Positions 45,647-54,692 of a DNA stretch of 64,000 nt are shown piece after piece. The stretch is from Proteobacteria bacterium 005FR1 (GTDB lineage Bacteria > Pseudomonadota > Gammaproteobacteria > Pseudomonadales > Cellvibrionaceae). The position numbers and the translations under genes are program-made. Below the pieces are notes generated by a model, which did not search any database, had not been told where the DNA came from, and saw only the letters and a program-made list of their open reading frames with translations. The stretch spans positions 1,858,309-1,922,308 of the forward strand of contig WACF01000001.1 in NCBI GenBank assembly GCA_026192395.1, written 5' to 3'. Position 1 is the first letter of the stretch. The number at the start of each line of letters is the position of its first letter.

Positions 45647-46726
45647 ATGACAGCTCACGCTCGGCAATTTCTAATGGCGGCGATCGCAGCATGGCTCCCG
45701 TGTTTTGCTTGCGCCGACGACAATCTCCTGATCGGCCTGTGGGCCAATTATCAATACCTGCCCGACGACGAAGCGAATAAAAACGCCTGGGGAGAAATCG
45801 GTGGCGAGGCGCTCATCATCTATGTCGATGGCGAAACGGACGAAGATGAGCGCAACTGGGCCTACTCCGCCGAGGTGCGTTTTGGCCCCGGCAGCTTCAC
45901 CGACCCGGAGAACAATTCCACCGGCGACCAGTTTGCGATTCACAAGGCCTGGGTCGCCTGGGGATTGAATGATTCGAATCAGATCGTTGTCGGCAAGAGC
46001 CAGGTGCCCTTCGGCTGGAAGACCATCAACTTCTGGCCCGGCGATATTCTGCTGGCCGGCTACGGCGATCAGATGGACGTCGGGCTGAAGCTTAGCGGCG
46101 AGCTGGGCCTCATGGAATACGACACTGCCTTCTATCTCGCCGATGACTGGGGTTCGACCAGTACCGATACGGTGGACGATAACCGGCACTGGGGCAGTTC
46201 CACCACCTACCGCAAGGTGCGCACCTGGGTGGGCGATCTCTCCGTTAACTTCATCGATGACCACGCGCTGGGAGTCTCACTGCAGACCGGCAAGCTTCAG
46301 GACCTGACCGGCACAGCAGGCAGACCCGTGGACGGCAGCCATCGCGCGGGCGTTCTGTATTACATGGGCAGCGTCGGCGACTGGTTCGCGAAGGCCTCCT
46401 ACATTGATACGCACCGCGAACTGCCCGAGGCCTACCGCGCGCAGACGGGCTTACCGAAAACAATCGAAAATCAGCGCTTCGCCCTGGAACTGGGATTCAA
46501 ACGCGAGCCCTGGAGTTTCTACGTCGACGCCACGACTGCTCGCCCCGACACCGACGGAACAGAGGCGGATACGATTTCCGCCTTTGCACCGGGTTTCAGT
46601 TACAACTACGGACCGGGCTGGATCTATGTGGAATATCTGAATCAGAACGGATTTATCGATCGGGACGGAATGATTCTGGAGGGCGACTTCGATGCGTTCT
46701 ATCTCTCCATCGATTTTTATCTCTGA
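45647..46726 (+). CDS. Outer-membrane porin, paired with BCCT transporter
   Basis: 359 residues. Signal peptide (about 1-23, ending ACA-DD), beta-barrel pattern throughout (VVGKSQVPFGWKTINFW, YDTAFYLADDWG, WIYVEYLNQNGF) and terminal Phe-Tyr-Leu after IDF. Similar in style to phosphate/pyrophosphate-type OprO/P porins; substrate not known. ATG 45647 follows GAGAGGA. The betT-like gene starts 16 bases after its stop, so both are likely cotranscribed and work on the same solute. Confidence 0.8.
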   Translation: MTAHARQFLMAAIAAWLPCFACADDNLLIGLWANYQYLPDDEANKNAWGEIGGEALIIYVDGETDEDERNWAYSAEVRFGPGSFTDPENNSTGDQFAIHKAWVAWGLNDSNQIVVGKSQVPFGWKTINFWPGDILLAGYGDQMDVGLKLSGELGLMEYDTAFYLADDWGSTSTDTVDDNRHWGSSTTYRKVRTWVGDLSVNFIDDHALGVSLQTGKLQDLTGTAGRPVDGSHRAGVLYYMGSVGDWFAKASYIDTHRELPEAYRAQTGLPKTIENQRFALELGFKREPWSFYVDATTARPDTDGTEADTISAFAPGFSYNYGPGWIYVEYLNQNGFIDRDGMILEGDFDAFYLSIDFYL

Positions 46727-46742
46727 CGAGAAGTGAGGTGCA

Positions 46743-48761
46743 ATGGACCCGGAGGAACAGCTAAGGCGACGAGGTACCGACCCGGAACCCGCCACAAAGC
46801 GCAGCGAATGGTACAAGATCAATCCGCCGGTATTCTTCAGTGCGGCCATCCTGTGTCTGTTGATTGTGGCCTATGCCGTGGGGCTGCCGGAGCAGGCCGG
46901 CGTTACCTTTGCGGCAGTACAGAACTGGGTCGTGCAGACCGCCGGTTGGTTTTACATTCTGGCCGTGGCGCTCTTTTTGATCTTCGTCGTGGTGCTCGCG
47001 CTGTCGGGTTATGGTCGCATCAAGCTCGGACCCGATCATAGCGAACCCGATTACAGCTATGGTTCATGGTTTGCGATGTTGTTCTCCGCCGGGATGGGCA
47101 TCGGGCTGATGTACTACGGTGTGGCCGAGCCGGTCATGCACTTCACCGCACCTCCCGAGGCCGATGCCGAAACCATCGCTGCCGCACGCGAGGCGATGCG
47201 CATTACCTTTTTTCACTGGGGAATTCACGCCTGGGCGATCTATGCGGTGGTGGCGCTGGCGCTGGCTTATTTTTCCTTTCGGCAGGACTTGCCGCTGACG
47301 ATCCGCTCTGCCTTGTACCCGCTGGTCGGCGAGCGCATTCACGGACCCATTGGCCATGTTGTGGACACATTCGCGGTGCTGGGCACACTGTTCGGAGTCG
47401 CCACTTCGCTTGGGCTTGGCGTCATCCAGATCAATGCCGGTCTCAATTATCTTTTCGACGTGGCGGTCGGGCCGGGCGTTCAGATCGCGCTGATCGTAGT
47501 GATCACGGCTTTCGCGACTGTGTCGGTTTTTCTCGGACTGGATAGCGGTATTCGGCGCGTGTCCGAGTTGAATTTGATTCTTGCAGTGGTGTTGCTTGTT
47601 TTTGTTCTCCTCGTCGGCCCCACTGTCTACCTTCTGAAAACACTGGTGCAGAACACCGGGCACTATTTTTCCACCCTGATCGACTCGACCTTCAATCTCT
47701 ATGCCTATGAGCCAAGGGGATGGCTGGGAGGATGGACTCTGTTCTACTGGGGCTGGTGGATTGCCTGGTCGCCCTTCGTCGGCATGTTCATCGCGCGAAT
47801 CTCACGCGGTCGAACCATTCGCGAGTTTATGGGCGGCGTACTCCTGGTGCCCATGGGCTTCACTTTTATGTGGATGACCTTTTTCGGCAATACGGCGATT
47901 CACCTGATTCTGGCGCAAGGCGCTGCGGAACTCGGGCAAGCGGTTGCTCTGGATCCATCGATCGCTCTGTTCCAATTCTTCGAGTACTTCCCTTTCTCGA
48001 CGCTGACCTCGGTGCTGGCCACCATCCTGGTGGTTACCTTCTTTGTCACCTCATCGGACTCGGGCTCGCTGGTGGTGGACATGCTCACCTCCGGCGGAAC
48101 TGATGAAGACACGCCCGTCTGGCAGCGCGTCTTCTGGGCGATTGCAGAAGGCCTGATCGCAGGCGCGCTCCTGCTCGCCGGCGGCCTGGCCGGTTTGCAA
48201 ACCGGCACCATCGCCAGCGCACTGCCGTTCAGCGTTATCATGCTGCTGATGTGCTGGGGATTGCTGCGCGCGTTACGCCTGGAAGTGACCAAGCAGAAGA
48301 GCCTGAAAGAGGCCATGGTCGGGCCCCGCGCCAGCCAGACACCGGTGCCCTGGGAAAAACGCCTGTCCCGGATCATCCGTCACCCCACCCACGACGAAGT
48401 GGTCGCCTTCCTGCAGCACACCGTGGAGCCGGCCATGCGGCAGGTGGCCGAAGAGTTCGTGAAGAGATCCGTTCCCGCAGATATCGGCAGCGACCCGGAG
48501 AAAGTCTGGCTGGAAGTGATGCATGGCGAGGAGATCGATTTTTTCTACTCGGTGCATGCGCGTCCCTTCGTCGCACCGACCTTCATCATCCGCGACACCA
48601 GCCACCGCCGCGAAAAAGAGCTGAGCTATTACCGGGCCGAGGTGTACCTGAAAGAAGGCGGCCAGGGATACGACGTGATGTACTGGAGCCGCGATCAGGT
48701 GATTGGGGACATCATCGATCAATACGAGAGGCACATGCATTTTCTCCACGTCCTTCGTTAG
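46743..48761 (+). CDS. BCCT-family betaine/choline/carnitine transporter
   Basis: 672 residues, 12 membrane segments and a long C-terminal cytoplasmic tail (about 515-672) as in BetT-type carriers. Signature YWGWWIAWSPFVGMFIARISRGRTIREF (segment 8) and GMGIGLMYYGVAEPVMHF. Takes up quaternary ammonium compounds, with the C-tail often acting in osmoregulation. Downstream of a porin; no betA/betB nearby, so use as solute rather than catabolism is likely (inference). Confidence 0.92.
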   Translation: MDPEEQLRRRGTDPEPATKRSEWYKINPPVFFSAAILCLLIVAYAVGLPEQAGVTFAAVQNWVVQTAGWFYILAVALFLIFVVVLALSGYGRIKLGPDHSEPDYSYGSWFAMLFSAGMGIGLMYYGVAEPVMHFTAPPEADAETIAAAREAMRITFFHWGIHAWAIYAVVALALAYFSFRQDLPLTIRSALYPLVGERIHGPIGHVVDTFAVLGTLFGVATSLGLGVIQINAGLNYLFDVAVGPGVQIALIVVITAFATVSVFLGLDSGIRRVSELNLILAVVLLVFVLLVGPTVYLLKTLVQNTGHYFSTLIDSTFNLYAYEPRGWLGGWTLFYWGWWIAWSPFVGMFIARISRGRTIREFMGGVLLVPMGFTFMWMTFFGNTAIHLILAQGAAELGQAVALDPSIALFQFFEYFPFSTLTSVLATILVVTFFVTSSDSGSLVVDMLTSGGTDEDTPVWQRVFWAIAEGLIAGALLLAGGLAGLQTGTIASALPFSVIMLLMCWGLLRALRLEVTKQKSLKEAMVGPRASQTPVPWEKRLSRIIRHPTHDEVVAFLQHTVEPAMRQVAEEFVKRSVPADIGSDPEKVWLEVMHGEEIDFFYSVHARPFVAPTFIIRDTSHRREKELSYYRAEVYLKEGGQGYDVMYWSRDQVIGDIIDQYERHMHFLHVLR

Positions 48762-49055
48762 CCCGTGCTGAGAAAATTCAGGTGATCCGGATAGGGGATC
48801 GACACGTGTCAGAAAGCGAGTAGAAAACTCGAAATGCAGCCGCCGATATGCCCCGCAAGTCAGTTATTGTGAGGCGGGTCGTAATCTGCTTGCCCTTCGC
48901 GGCGACGGCCGCTGGTTGCGGGGACTCGACGCCACGTAGCGGCTGACTGGCAAGGGAGCCTAGGTGGCGCCCGCCAAGCGGCGCTGGTTGCGACCGCTGC
49001 TCGACTGATAGAGTGGAGACCAACCTGGAACCCACTGAAGACAAGAGAGCGCAAA

Positions 49056-50054
49056 ATGAAGGTGATGCGACTACGAAAACCCGGCGGGCTTGAGAACCTG
49101 TATTTGGATGAAGCGGATGCTCGCGAACCCGGCCCGGGCGAGATTCAGGTGCGCGTCCATGCGACCACCCTCAACTATCACGACTACGCGGTGGTCGCTG
49201 GCATGATCCCCGCTGCCGAAGGACGCATCCCCATGTCGGACGGTGCGGGCGTGGTCACCAAAGTAGGTGCAGAGGTGAAGGACTTCGCTCCCGGCGATCA
49301 GGTCATCAGTACCTTCTTCCCGAGATGGACCGGTGGCGATATCCATCCGTCCAAGCGCGAGATCGTGCCCGGCGACAGCGCCGACGGCTTCGCCGCCGAA
49401 TACCACACCGCACCCATCGACGCATTTACCCGCGCACCACAAGGCTACACCCATGCGGAAGCAGCTTCGCTCACTTGCGCCGGCCTGACCGCGTGGCGCG
49501 CACTGGTGGAAGAAGGAAAGATGAGGGCCGGCCAGACTGTGCTGGTCCAGGGCACCGGCGGTGTTTCGATCTTCGCGCTGCAGTTCGCCAAAATGTTCGG
49601 CTGCCGCGTAATCGCCACCAGTTCCTCCAACGACAAACTGGACCGGCTGAGACAAATGGGCGCCGATCACCTGATCAACTACAGGGAAACGCCCGAGTGG
49701 GGCAAGAAGGCCTTCGAGCTGACGGGCGCTGTGGACCACGTCGTGGAAATCGGCGGCGCCGGCACCCTCGAGCAGTCCATCGCCGCCTGCCGGCAGGGCG
49801 GCCACATCTCCCTGATCGGTGTACTGGCGGGATACAAGGGCGAAGTCCCCACCGCGCTGATCATGGGCAAGCAGATCCGCCTGATCGGCATCACCGTCGG
49901 CTCCCGCGAACACCAGCAGCACATGATCGATGCCATCGAAGTAAACGGCATGAAGCCGGTGCTGGATAAGAGCTTCGCCTTGGAGGAGCTGGCGGAGGCC
50001 TTCCGCTATCAGGAAAGCGGGAAGCATTTCGGAAAAATCTGTGTCGAATTCTGA
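49056..50054 (+). CDS. Zinc-independent MDR oxidoreductase (quinone-reductase-like)
   Basis: 332 residues. GroES-like N-terminal part (LNYHDYAVVAGMIP) without the zinc-ligand Cys of alcohol dehydrogenases, then Rossmann domain with LVQGTGGVSIFALQFAKMFG and VVEIGGAGTLEQS. NADP(H)-dependent; substrate unknown. The 294-bp space before it (48762-49055) contains two copies of CGCTGGTTGCG (near 48910 and 48983) and no gene I can support. It abuts the next gene. Confidence 0.85.
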   Translation: MKVMRLRKPGGLENLYLDEADAREPGPGEIQVRVHATTLNYHDYAVVAGMIPAAEGRIPMSDGAGVVTKVGAEVKDFAPGDQVISTFFPRWTGGDIHPSKREIVPGDSADGFAAEYHTAPIDAFTRAPQGYTHAEAASLTCAGLTAWRALVEEGKMRAGQTVLVQGTGGVSIFALQFAKMFGCRVIATSSSNDKLDRLRQMGADHLINYRETPEWGKKAFELTGAVDHVVEIGGAGTLEQSIAACRQGGHISLIGVLAGYKGEVPTALIMGKQIRLIGITVGSREHQQHMIDAIEVNGMKPVLDKSFALEELAEAFRYQESGKHFGKICVEF

Positions 50055-50094
50055 CGACGCAGATAGCTGTGGAGCAGACCAGTTCGAGCGCACG

Positions 50095-50958
50095 ATGGAT
50101 ATGAAACAAGACAGGATGCCCGCCGCTTTCCTGGGCCACGGTTCGCCCATGAACGCTCTGGATTCAAATCGCTACACACAGGCGTGGCGCCGCTTTGGCG
50201 CCTCCGTTCCGAAACCGCGCGCCGTGCTGGTGATTTCCGCCCATTGGACAATCAACGCGAGCGCATTGACCGCCATGTCCTCCCCCAAAACCATTCACGA
50301 CTTCTACGGCTTTCCACAAGAGTTATTCGACATCGACTATCCCGCACCCGGTGCGCCAGAGATTGCCGCGGAAGTGGCCGAGATAGTGAAGCCCGGGTGG
50401 ATCGGGCTGGACCGGGACAGTTGGGGGATCGATCACGGCGCCTGGTCGGTGCTGGTGCATGTGTTCCCGAACGCGGACGTTCCGGTCCTGCAACTTTCTA
50501 TTAACGCGGCGCAGGATTTCGAATACCACCTGAGACTGGGTGCGAAACTGGCTCCCTTGCGAGATCGCGGCATCTTGATTGTTGGAAGCGGTAACGTCGT
50601 TCACAACCTGCGCCTGATCGACTGGCAGCAGCCGGACGCGGCCTTTGATTGGAATCGCCGCTTTGACGGGACCGTAAAAAATCTGATGACCCATGAGCCC
50701 GAAAATCTAGCTGAACTTTCCAATCACAGGGATTTTTCCCTCGCAGTGCCCACCGACGAGCACTTCATCCCATTGCTCTATCTTGCCGGCCTGGCCGCTG
50801 AAGACAAAACACCAGCAGACGTACTGGTGGAAGGTTTCGCCATGGGCTCCCTGTCCATGACGGCTTACACGCTCGGCCTAAGTTGCGGCAATCTGCGCGG
50901 CGACGGCCGCGGCGCATCGCCCGAGTCTCATGTACCTGGGGAGCAGACGAACATCTAG
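50095..50958 (+). CDS. LigB-type extradiol dioxygenase (4,5-DOPA dioxygenase, YgiD-like)
   Basis: 287 residues. Conserved histidines in AFLGHGSPM, VISAHW, GIDHGAWSVL and GSGNVVHNL, the metal-site pattern of class III extradiol enzymes of the YgiD type. Several starts possible (GTG 50041, ATG 50095, ATG 50101); 50095 fits the family. Physiological substrate in bacteria is uncertain. Confidence 0.85.
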   Translation: MDMKQDRMPAAFLGHGSPMNALDSNRYTQAWRRFGASVPKPRAVLVISAHWTINASALTAMSSPKTIHDFYGFPQELFDIDYPAPGAPEIAAEVAEIVKPGWIGLDRDSWGIDHGAWSVLVHVFPNADVPVLQLSINAAQDFEYHLRLGAKLAPLRDRGILIVGSGNVVHNLRLIDWQQPDAAFDWNRRFDGTVKNLMTHEPENLAELSNHRDFSLAVPTDEHFIPLLYLAGLAAEDKTPADVLVEGFAMGSLSMTAYTLGLSCGNLRGDGRGASPESHVPGEQTNI

Positions 50959-50979
50959 GTTTTTGCCACCCCAAGGGAA

Positions 50980-51009
50980 TGACGCTCGATCCAGTTCAAC
51001 CGAGCGTCA
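50980..51009. terminator. Hairpin between convergent genes
   Basis: TGACGCTCG and CGAGCGTCA form a perfect 9-bp stem with a 12-nt loop between the LigB-type gene (+) and the FMN reductase (-). No T tract follows. Confidence 0.5.
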
Positions 51010-51075
51010 CCGGTTGAGCCGGTGCAAAGAGGTTCAGATTCGTGCGCAACAGTGCACGGCTGACTCTCCCCTGAG

Positions 51076-51636
51076 CTAGCGCATTACTTTCAGCGCCTGC
51101 GCCCATTTGTGCAATTCGTCCAGCATCGCCACTGCGGAATTATCGATCGACTCGTCGGATTCGAATGCGCCATTTTCATCCGTTCGCTTCCATGGCATCT
51201 GGATCATGACGCCTTCCACCATGGGCATCATCTTCAGAGTGGTGACCTGTAGCTTTACCGCTTGCGCCGAGCGAATACCCCCGGAAACCCCACCATAGCT
51301 AACAAAGCCACAGGGTTTGTAATTCCACTCCTGGTAAACGAAGTCCAGCGCATTCACCAGAGAGGGCGGTGCAAAATGGTTGTACTCCGGAATGACGAAG
51401 ACATAGGCATCCGCTTCAGCCACGCTCCTCGACCACGCGTGGGTATGTGCCTTGGTGTATTTCCTCAGGCGAGGATGTTCGGGTTCGTCATAGACCGGCA
51501 GATCGAATTCGGCCAGATCCACCAGACGGCAGTCGAACGCCCCCCTGGCACTGGCGAATCCATGGAACCAGGCCCCAACGGGAAGTCCGACTCGGCCCGG
51601 TCGTGTGCTGGTGACGATAGTGTGGAGCTTTAGCAT
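51076..51636 (-). CDS. NADPH-dependent FMN reductase family protein
   Basis: 186 residues, flavodoxin-like fold. FMN phosphate loop TIVTSTRPGRVG and the family motif IPEYNHFAPPSLVNALDFVYQEW plus GFVSYGGVSGGIRSAQ. Likely a soluble quinone, chromate or azo-type reductase; substrate unknown. ATG 51636; the longer open frame to 51786 is not family-like. Confidence 0.88.
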   Translation of the reverse strand: MLKLHTIVTSTRPGRVGLPVGAWFHGFASARGAFDCRLVDLAEFDLPVYDEPEHPRLRKYTKAHTHAWSRSVAEADAYVFVIPEYNHFAPPSLVNALDFVYQEWNYKPCGFVSYGGVSGGIRSAQAVKLQVTTLKMMPMVEGVMIQMPWKRTDENGAFESDESIDNSAVAMLDELHKWAQALKVMR

Positions 51637-52008
51637 GTGTGACTTTAGCTCTGATCGGGACTGCGGGTGTCCAGAACCGCGCAGCAAATGTGAAACAGAG
51701 GCCGCCTGTTTGCTCGTAGTGGTTGGTTCCGCTTTCGAGCAAGGACCGAGCCGATGAGTGTGGTGCGTCTTTCGCGACCTGGCCAAAGCAGTGAAGCGGG
51801 CTCAGCAAGGACTCGTCACAACAGGATGCGGCGGCCCGATCCTCCCGATTCGTGACGCCATGGCTCTCGAAGACTCCCATGCAAGGTGGAAGCCTTTTCT
51901 TGTTCATTCGTGTGCGTTGTCCGATGGCCGCGGCTTTTGACGAAAAGTGGAATCCTGCCTGCGCGCAGAGGTCACTGTTTCAGAGCTAATGTGACAGGAG
52001 GCAGAGCA

Positions 52009-52095
52009 ATGTTCAAATTTCTGGGAAGTGTCGCCGGGATTATTTTTCTGATCGGCTTGCTGGTGATCATCGGTATTCTGGCGCTAATCTTCTAA
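52009..52095 (+). CDS. 28-residue single-span membrane miniprotein
   Basis: MFKFLGSVAGIIFLIGLLVI and eight more residues (IGILALIF), then TAA. Almost the whole chain is one hydrophobic helix with a Lys at position 3, so it should insert with the N-terminus inside. AGGAGG lies 7 bases before the ATG, an unusually good ribosome site, and a strong hairpin follows the stop (52119-52147). Too short for usual gene finders. Function unknown; similar miniproteins bind and tune membrane complexes. The region 51637-52008 before it has no other gene that I can support. Confidence 0.75.
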   Translation: MFKFLGSVAGIIFLIGLLVIIGILALIF

Positions 52096-52118
52096 GCAAA
52101 GCTGAAGACTCGAAAGGT

Positions 52119-52147
52119 CCGACGGGGCTGCCAGGCAGCCCCGTCGG
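52119..52147. terminator. Perfect 14-bp-arm palindrome between convergent genes
   Basis: CCGACGGGGCTGCC (52119-52132), one A, then its exact complement (52134-52147). It separates the miniprotein (+) from the serine hydrolase (-). No T run on either side, so it may act as a mRNA 3'-end stabilizer or bidirectional barrier. Confidence 0.7.
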
Positions 52148-52165
52148 CGCTGTAGGGACAATTAG

Positions 52166-53449
52166 CTACTTTAGAACCACCTCCTTCACAATCGCCTGAG
52201 TCGCAAGGACCTGGAAGTCCTGGCGGATGTTGATGTGATTGTAGGGGCGTACCTGGGTCATCAAAATACCGACGAGCTCCTGTTCGCGATCGATCCAGGT
52301 AATGGTGCAGTACGCGCCACCCCAGTACACACTGCCTTCTGACAGCGGGGTTGCCGCTTCACCCCGATCGGTCACCACAGCCCAGCCCAAGCCGAAGCCC
52401 ATGCCCGGTCCCGGCAGCCACAGGGGCAGATCACCGGTGTGGTTTTCCATCATCAGGCCGAGGGTGGTTGGGGACAGAATGCGCACACCATCCAGTTCAC
52501 CGCCGTTGATCATCGCCTGCTGAAAGCGCATATAGTCACGAGCGGTAGACACCAGTCCGCCAGCGCCGCGAGGCACGTTCTTCATGCCGCTGATCCAGCG
52601 GCTTTCATCGCTACCCGGATCCTGCAGAACGATGGTCATGTCCTCACCGGGCGTGTACTGCGACATCAGCCGTCCGCCCTTGGTGTCGTCCAGCCAGAAA
52701 TGGGTGTCCTTCATGTCCAGCGGTTCAAAGATTCTTTCGCGCATGAACTGATCCAGCGGCATGCCGGAAATTACCTCCACCAGTCGGCCCACCACATCGG
52801 TGGCGTGAGAGTACTGCCACTGTTCGCCGGGCTGATAATTCAGCGGCACAGAGGCCAGTCTGTTGATGTAGGTTTCCAGCGTATCTTCCGGGCGCACCGT
52901 CGAGATGTCGCTGTAGAACTCCGTGTTGCCCATGTAGGAGTTCGCCATGCCCGCGGTGTGGGTCAGCATGTCGCGAATGGTTGCCGGGCGTTTGACCGCG
53001 ATCAGTTCACCGGTTTTGCCGCTGGCGTCACTGGTGGTGGACACTTTCTGGTTTGCGAAGGCGGGAATGAATTTGCTTACCGGGTCCGATAGCTGAAATT
53101 TGCCCTCCTCCCAGAGCATCATCAGTGCGACGGAAGTAATCGGCTTGGTCATCGACGCGATGCGGAACATCGCATCCTTGCGCATGGGAATCTTGCTGTC
53201 GGTGTCCATGAAGCCCTGCGCTTCGAAGTGAACCACTTTGCCTTTGCGCGCAATCATGGTGACAGTGCCCGGCACCAGGTTGGCATCGATGTACTTCTGC
53301 ATCGCCGGTGCGATTCGCTCCAGACGCTCCGAGGACATACCCACGCGCTCGGGTCTGGTCATGGGAATGCCGGGGTCATCTTCGGCCCAGGCGGGGACGA
53401 CCAGTGACAACAGGGTCAAAGATAGGACGAACCTTCGTTTCAAGTGCAT
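52166..53449 (-). CDS. Secreted serine hydrolase, class C beta-lactamase-like
   Basis: 427 residues with a signal peptide (about 1-22). Nucleophile motif SMTK at 99-102, YSH in YSHATDVVGRLVEVISG (Tyr of the YxN motif), and WGGAYCT near the C-terminus in the position of the KTG motif. Family members are esterases, peptidases or lactamases; resistance should not be assumed. Alone, convergent with the miniprotein. Confidence 0.88.
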   Translation of the reverse strand: MHLKRRFVLSLTLLSLVVPAWAEDDPGIPMTRPERVGMSSERLERIAPAMQKYIDANLVPGTVTMIARKGKVVHFEAQGFMDTDSKIPMRKDAMFRIASMTKPITSVALMMLWEEGKFQLSDPVSKFIPAFANQKVSTTSDASGKTGELIAVKRPATIRDMLTHTAGMANSYMGNTEFYSDISTVRPEDTLETYINRLASVPLNYQPGEQWQYSHATDVVGRLVEVISGMPLDQFMRERIFEPLDMKDTHFWLDDTKGGRLMSQYTPGEDMTIVLQDPGSDESRWISGMKNVPRGAGGLVSTARDYMRFQQAMINGGELDGVRILSPTTLGLMMENHTGDLPLWLPGPGMGFGLGWAVVTDRGEAATPLSEGSVYWGGAYCTITWIDREQELVGILMTQVRPYNHINIRQDFQVLATQAIVKEVVLK

Positions 53450-53524
53450 TGGCTTTTCCTTCTATTAGTTATGAAATTTTATAGTTATAAACGAGCTTTA
53501 TAGACGCGGGTAGAGATGGCCCAA

Positions 53525-53993
53525 CCATTATGGCGCAAGCGGGCACCCTGATGCCATGGATGTGCCCTGCACCGGCATCAGCATCGGCCAATTCCTGACC
53601 CGACAGCTATGGGCATCCGACCGGCGACCAGGTGCTGGTGGCGTTGGCTGAAACCCTCCGTCCCTTGATTCGCAAGTCTGACATTCTGGGCCGACTCGGG
53701 GGAGAGGAGTTTGCGCTGCTGATGATCGGGGCAGACCGGAGGAAGCGCAGCGCGCGGCCGAGCGGCTCCGCACGGCGATCGCCGACATCGAAGTGCAGTA
53801 CGAAAGCAACCGGATCAAGTTCACCGCGAGCCTGGGGCTTGCGAGCACTACGGGCGCGCGGTGCACGTTGGAACAACTGATGCGCAGCGCCGATCACGCG
53901 CTGTACCGGGCCAAGATGCTGGGACGCAACCGGCTCGAATTCGCGGTGGAATCAGGCGGACAAAGTCCTGCGAAGCCGGTTCTTTTCCGGTAA
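53525..53993 (+). pseudogene. Decayed diguanylate cyclase (GGDEF) remnant
   Basis: Fragments of a GGDEF domain: YGHPTGDQVLVALAETLR, then ILGRLGGEEFALLMIGADR with the active-site GGEEF at about 53698-53712; a one-base loss near 53737 shifts the frame, and the rest continues as AAERLRTAIADIEVQYESNR ... MRSADHALYRAKMLGRNRLE to the TAA at 53993. A second lesion upstream of the YGHPTG part (in-frame TGA near 53596) removes the N-terminus. No intact start. The end overlaps the XRE gene on the other strand. Confidence 0.82.
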
Positions 53994-54692
53994 CAGAAAG
54001 GCGGTAAGCAGGAGGAAGCCGCCAATCCCGTCACTCTGGTAGGCGCCGCTCAGCACGACCGAGGATTGCCGTGCGTCATCCAGGCGTACGTGGTCACAGC
54101 GAAGCCCATCCATATACCCCGCTTTTTCCGCCTCACGCGCATGCAGTACAAACTTGCCATGCTGCTCGGGCGCAATCCAGTCGAGTATCGAACTGCCGAC
54201 AATGGACGCTTTCATCCCCGGTTCGAGATTAAGCAAGCTGAGATACTCGGCATTGATGTCCCGGATGATGTGCCGGGTGTCGAGGATGGCCATCGCCAGA
54301 CCTACCGAGGACAAAACCTTTGAGGCCCGGGCCCGCTTTACCAGATGGCCGTCAGTGCCCGAGTTGGTGATTGCAGCCAGGAACACAGATAGATGATCGA
54401 AGACCTCTTCAGGGAAATAGCGAAGCTGCAATAGCAGCTCCTCCTCGGCCTTGGTCACGTGCATGGGGCCGTGCAAGCGCATCGGCCCAGCGCCATTTAC
54501 CAGCCAGCAAAGCGAGACGTTCAGCGCGGTGGCGACCTTCGCCAGATTCTCTATGGTCGGGCTCTTTCCATTGAGCCAGCCGGTGATGGTGGCCGGCGAA
54601 ACTCCCACACTGAGCGCCAAACTCGATTTGGACATTCTGTTTTCCCGCAGGATGACCTGCAGCCGTTCAGAGAAGCTTCGGGGCGAGTTCAT
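53952..54692 (-). CDS. XRE-family regulator with C-terminal PAS-like sensor domain (downstream paralog)
   Basis: 246 residues. N-terminal HTH (FSERLQVILRENRMSKSSLALSVGVSPATITGWLNGKSPTIENLAKVATALNVS, about 7-60), a helical linker (75-115), then a PAS-like region (VGLAMAILDTRHIIRDINAEYLSLLNLEPG, about 130-235). Clearly a paralog of the next gene, with which it overlaps by 26 bp. Its last 40 bases overlap the GGDEF remnant. Ligand and targets unknown. Confidence 0.8.
   Translation of the reverse strand: MNSPRSFSERLQVILRENRMSKSSLALSVGVSPATITGWLNGKSPTIENLAKVATALNVSLCWLVNGAGPMRLHGPMHVTKAEEELLLQLRYFPEEVFDHLSVFLAAITNSGTDGHLVKRARASKVLSSVGLAMAILDTRHIIRDINAEYLSLLNLEPGMKASIVGSSILDWIAPEQHGKFVLHAREAEKAGYMDGLRCDHVRLDDARQSSVVLSGAYQSDGIGGFLLLTAFLLPEKNRLRRTLSA

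Noticed and set aside
52166-53449. Calling the serine hydrolase an antibiotic-resistance beta-lactamase
   Set aside because: It has the general fold motifs only; most relatives with this ending are esterases or peptidases.
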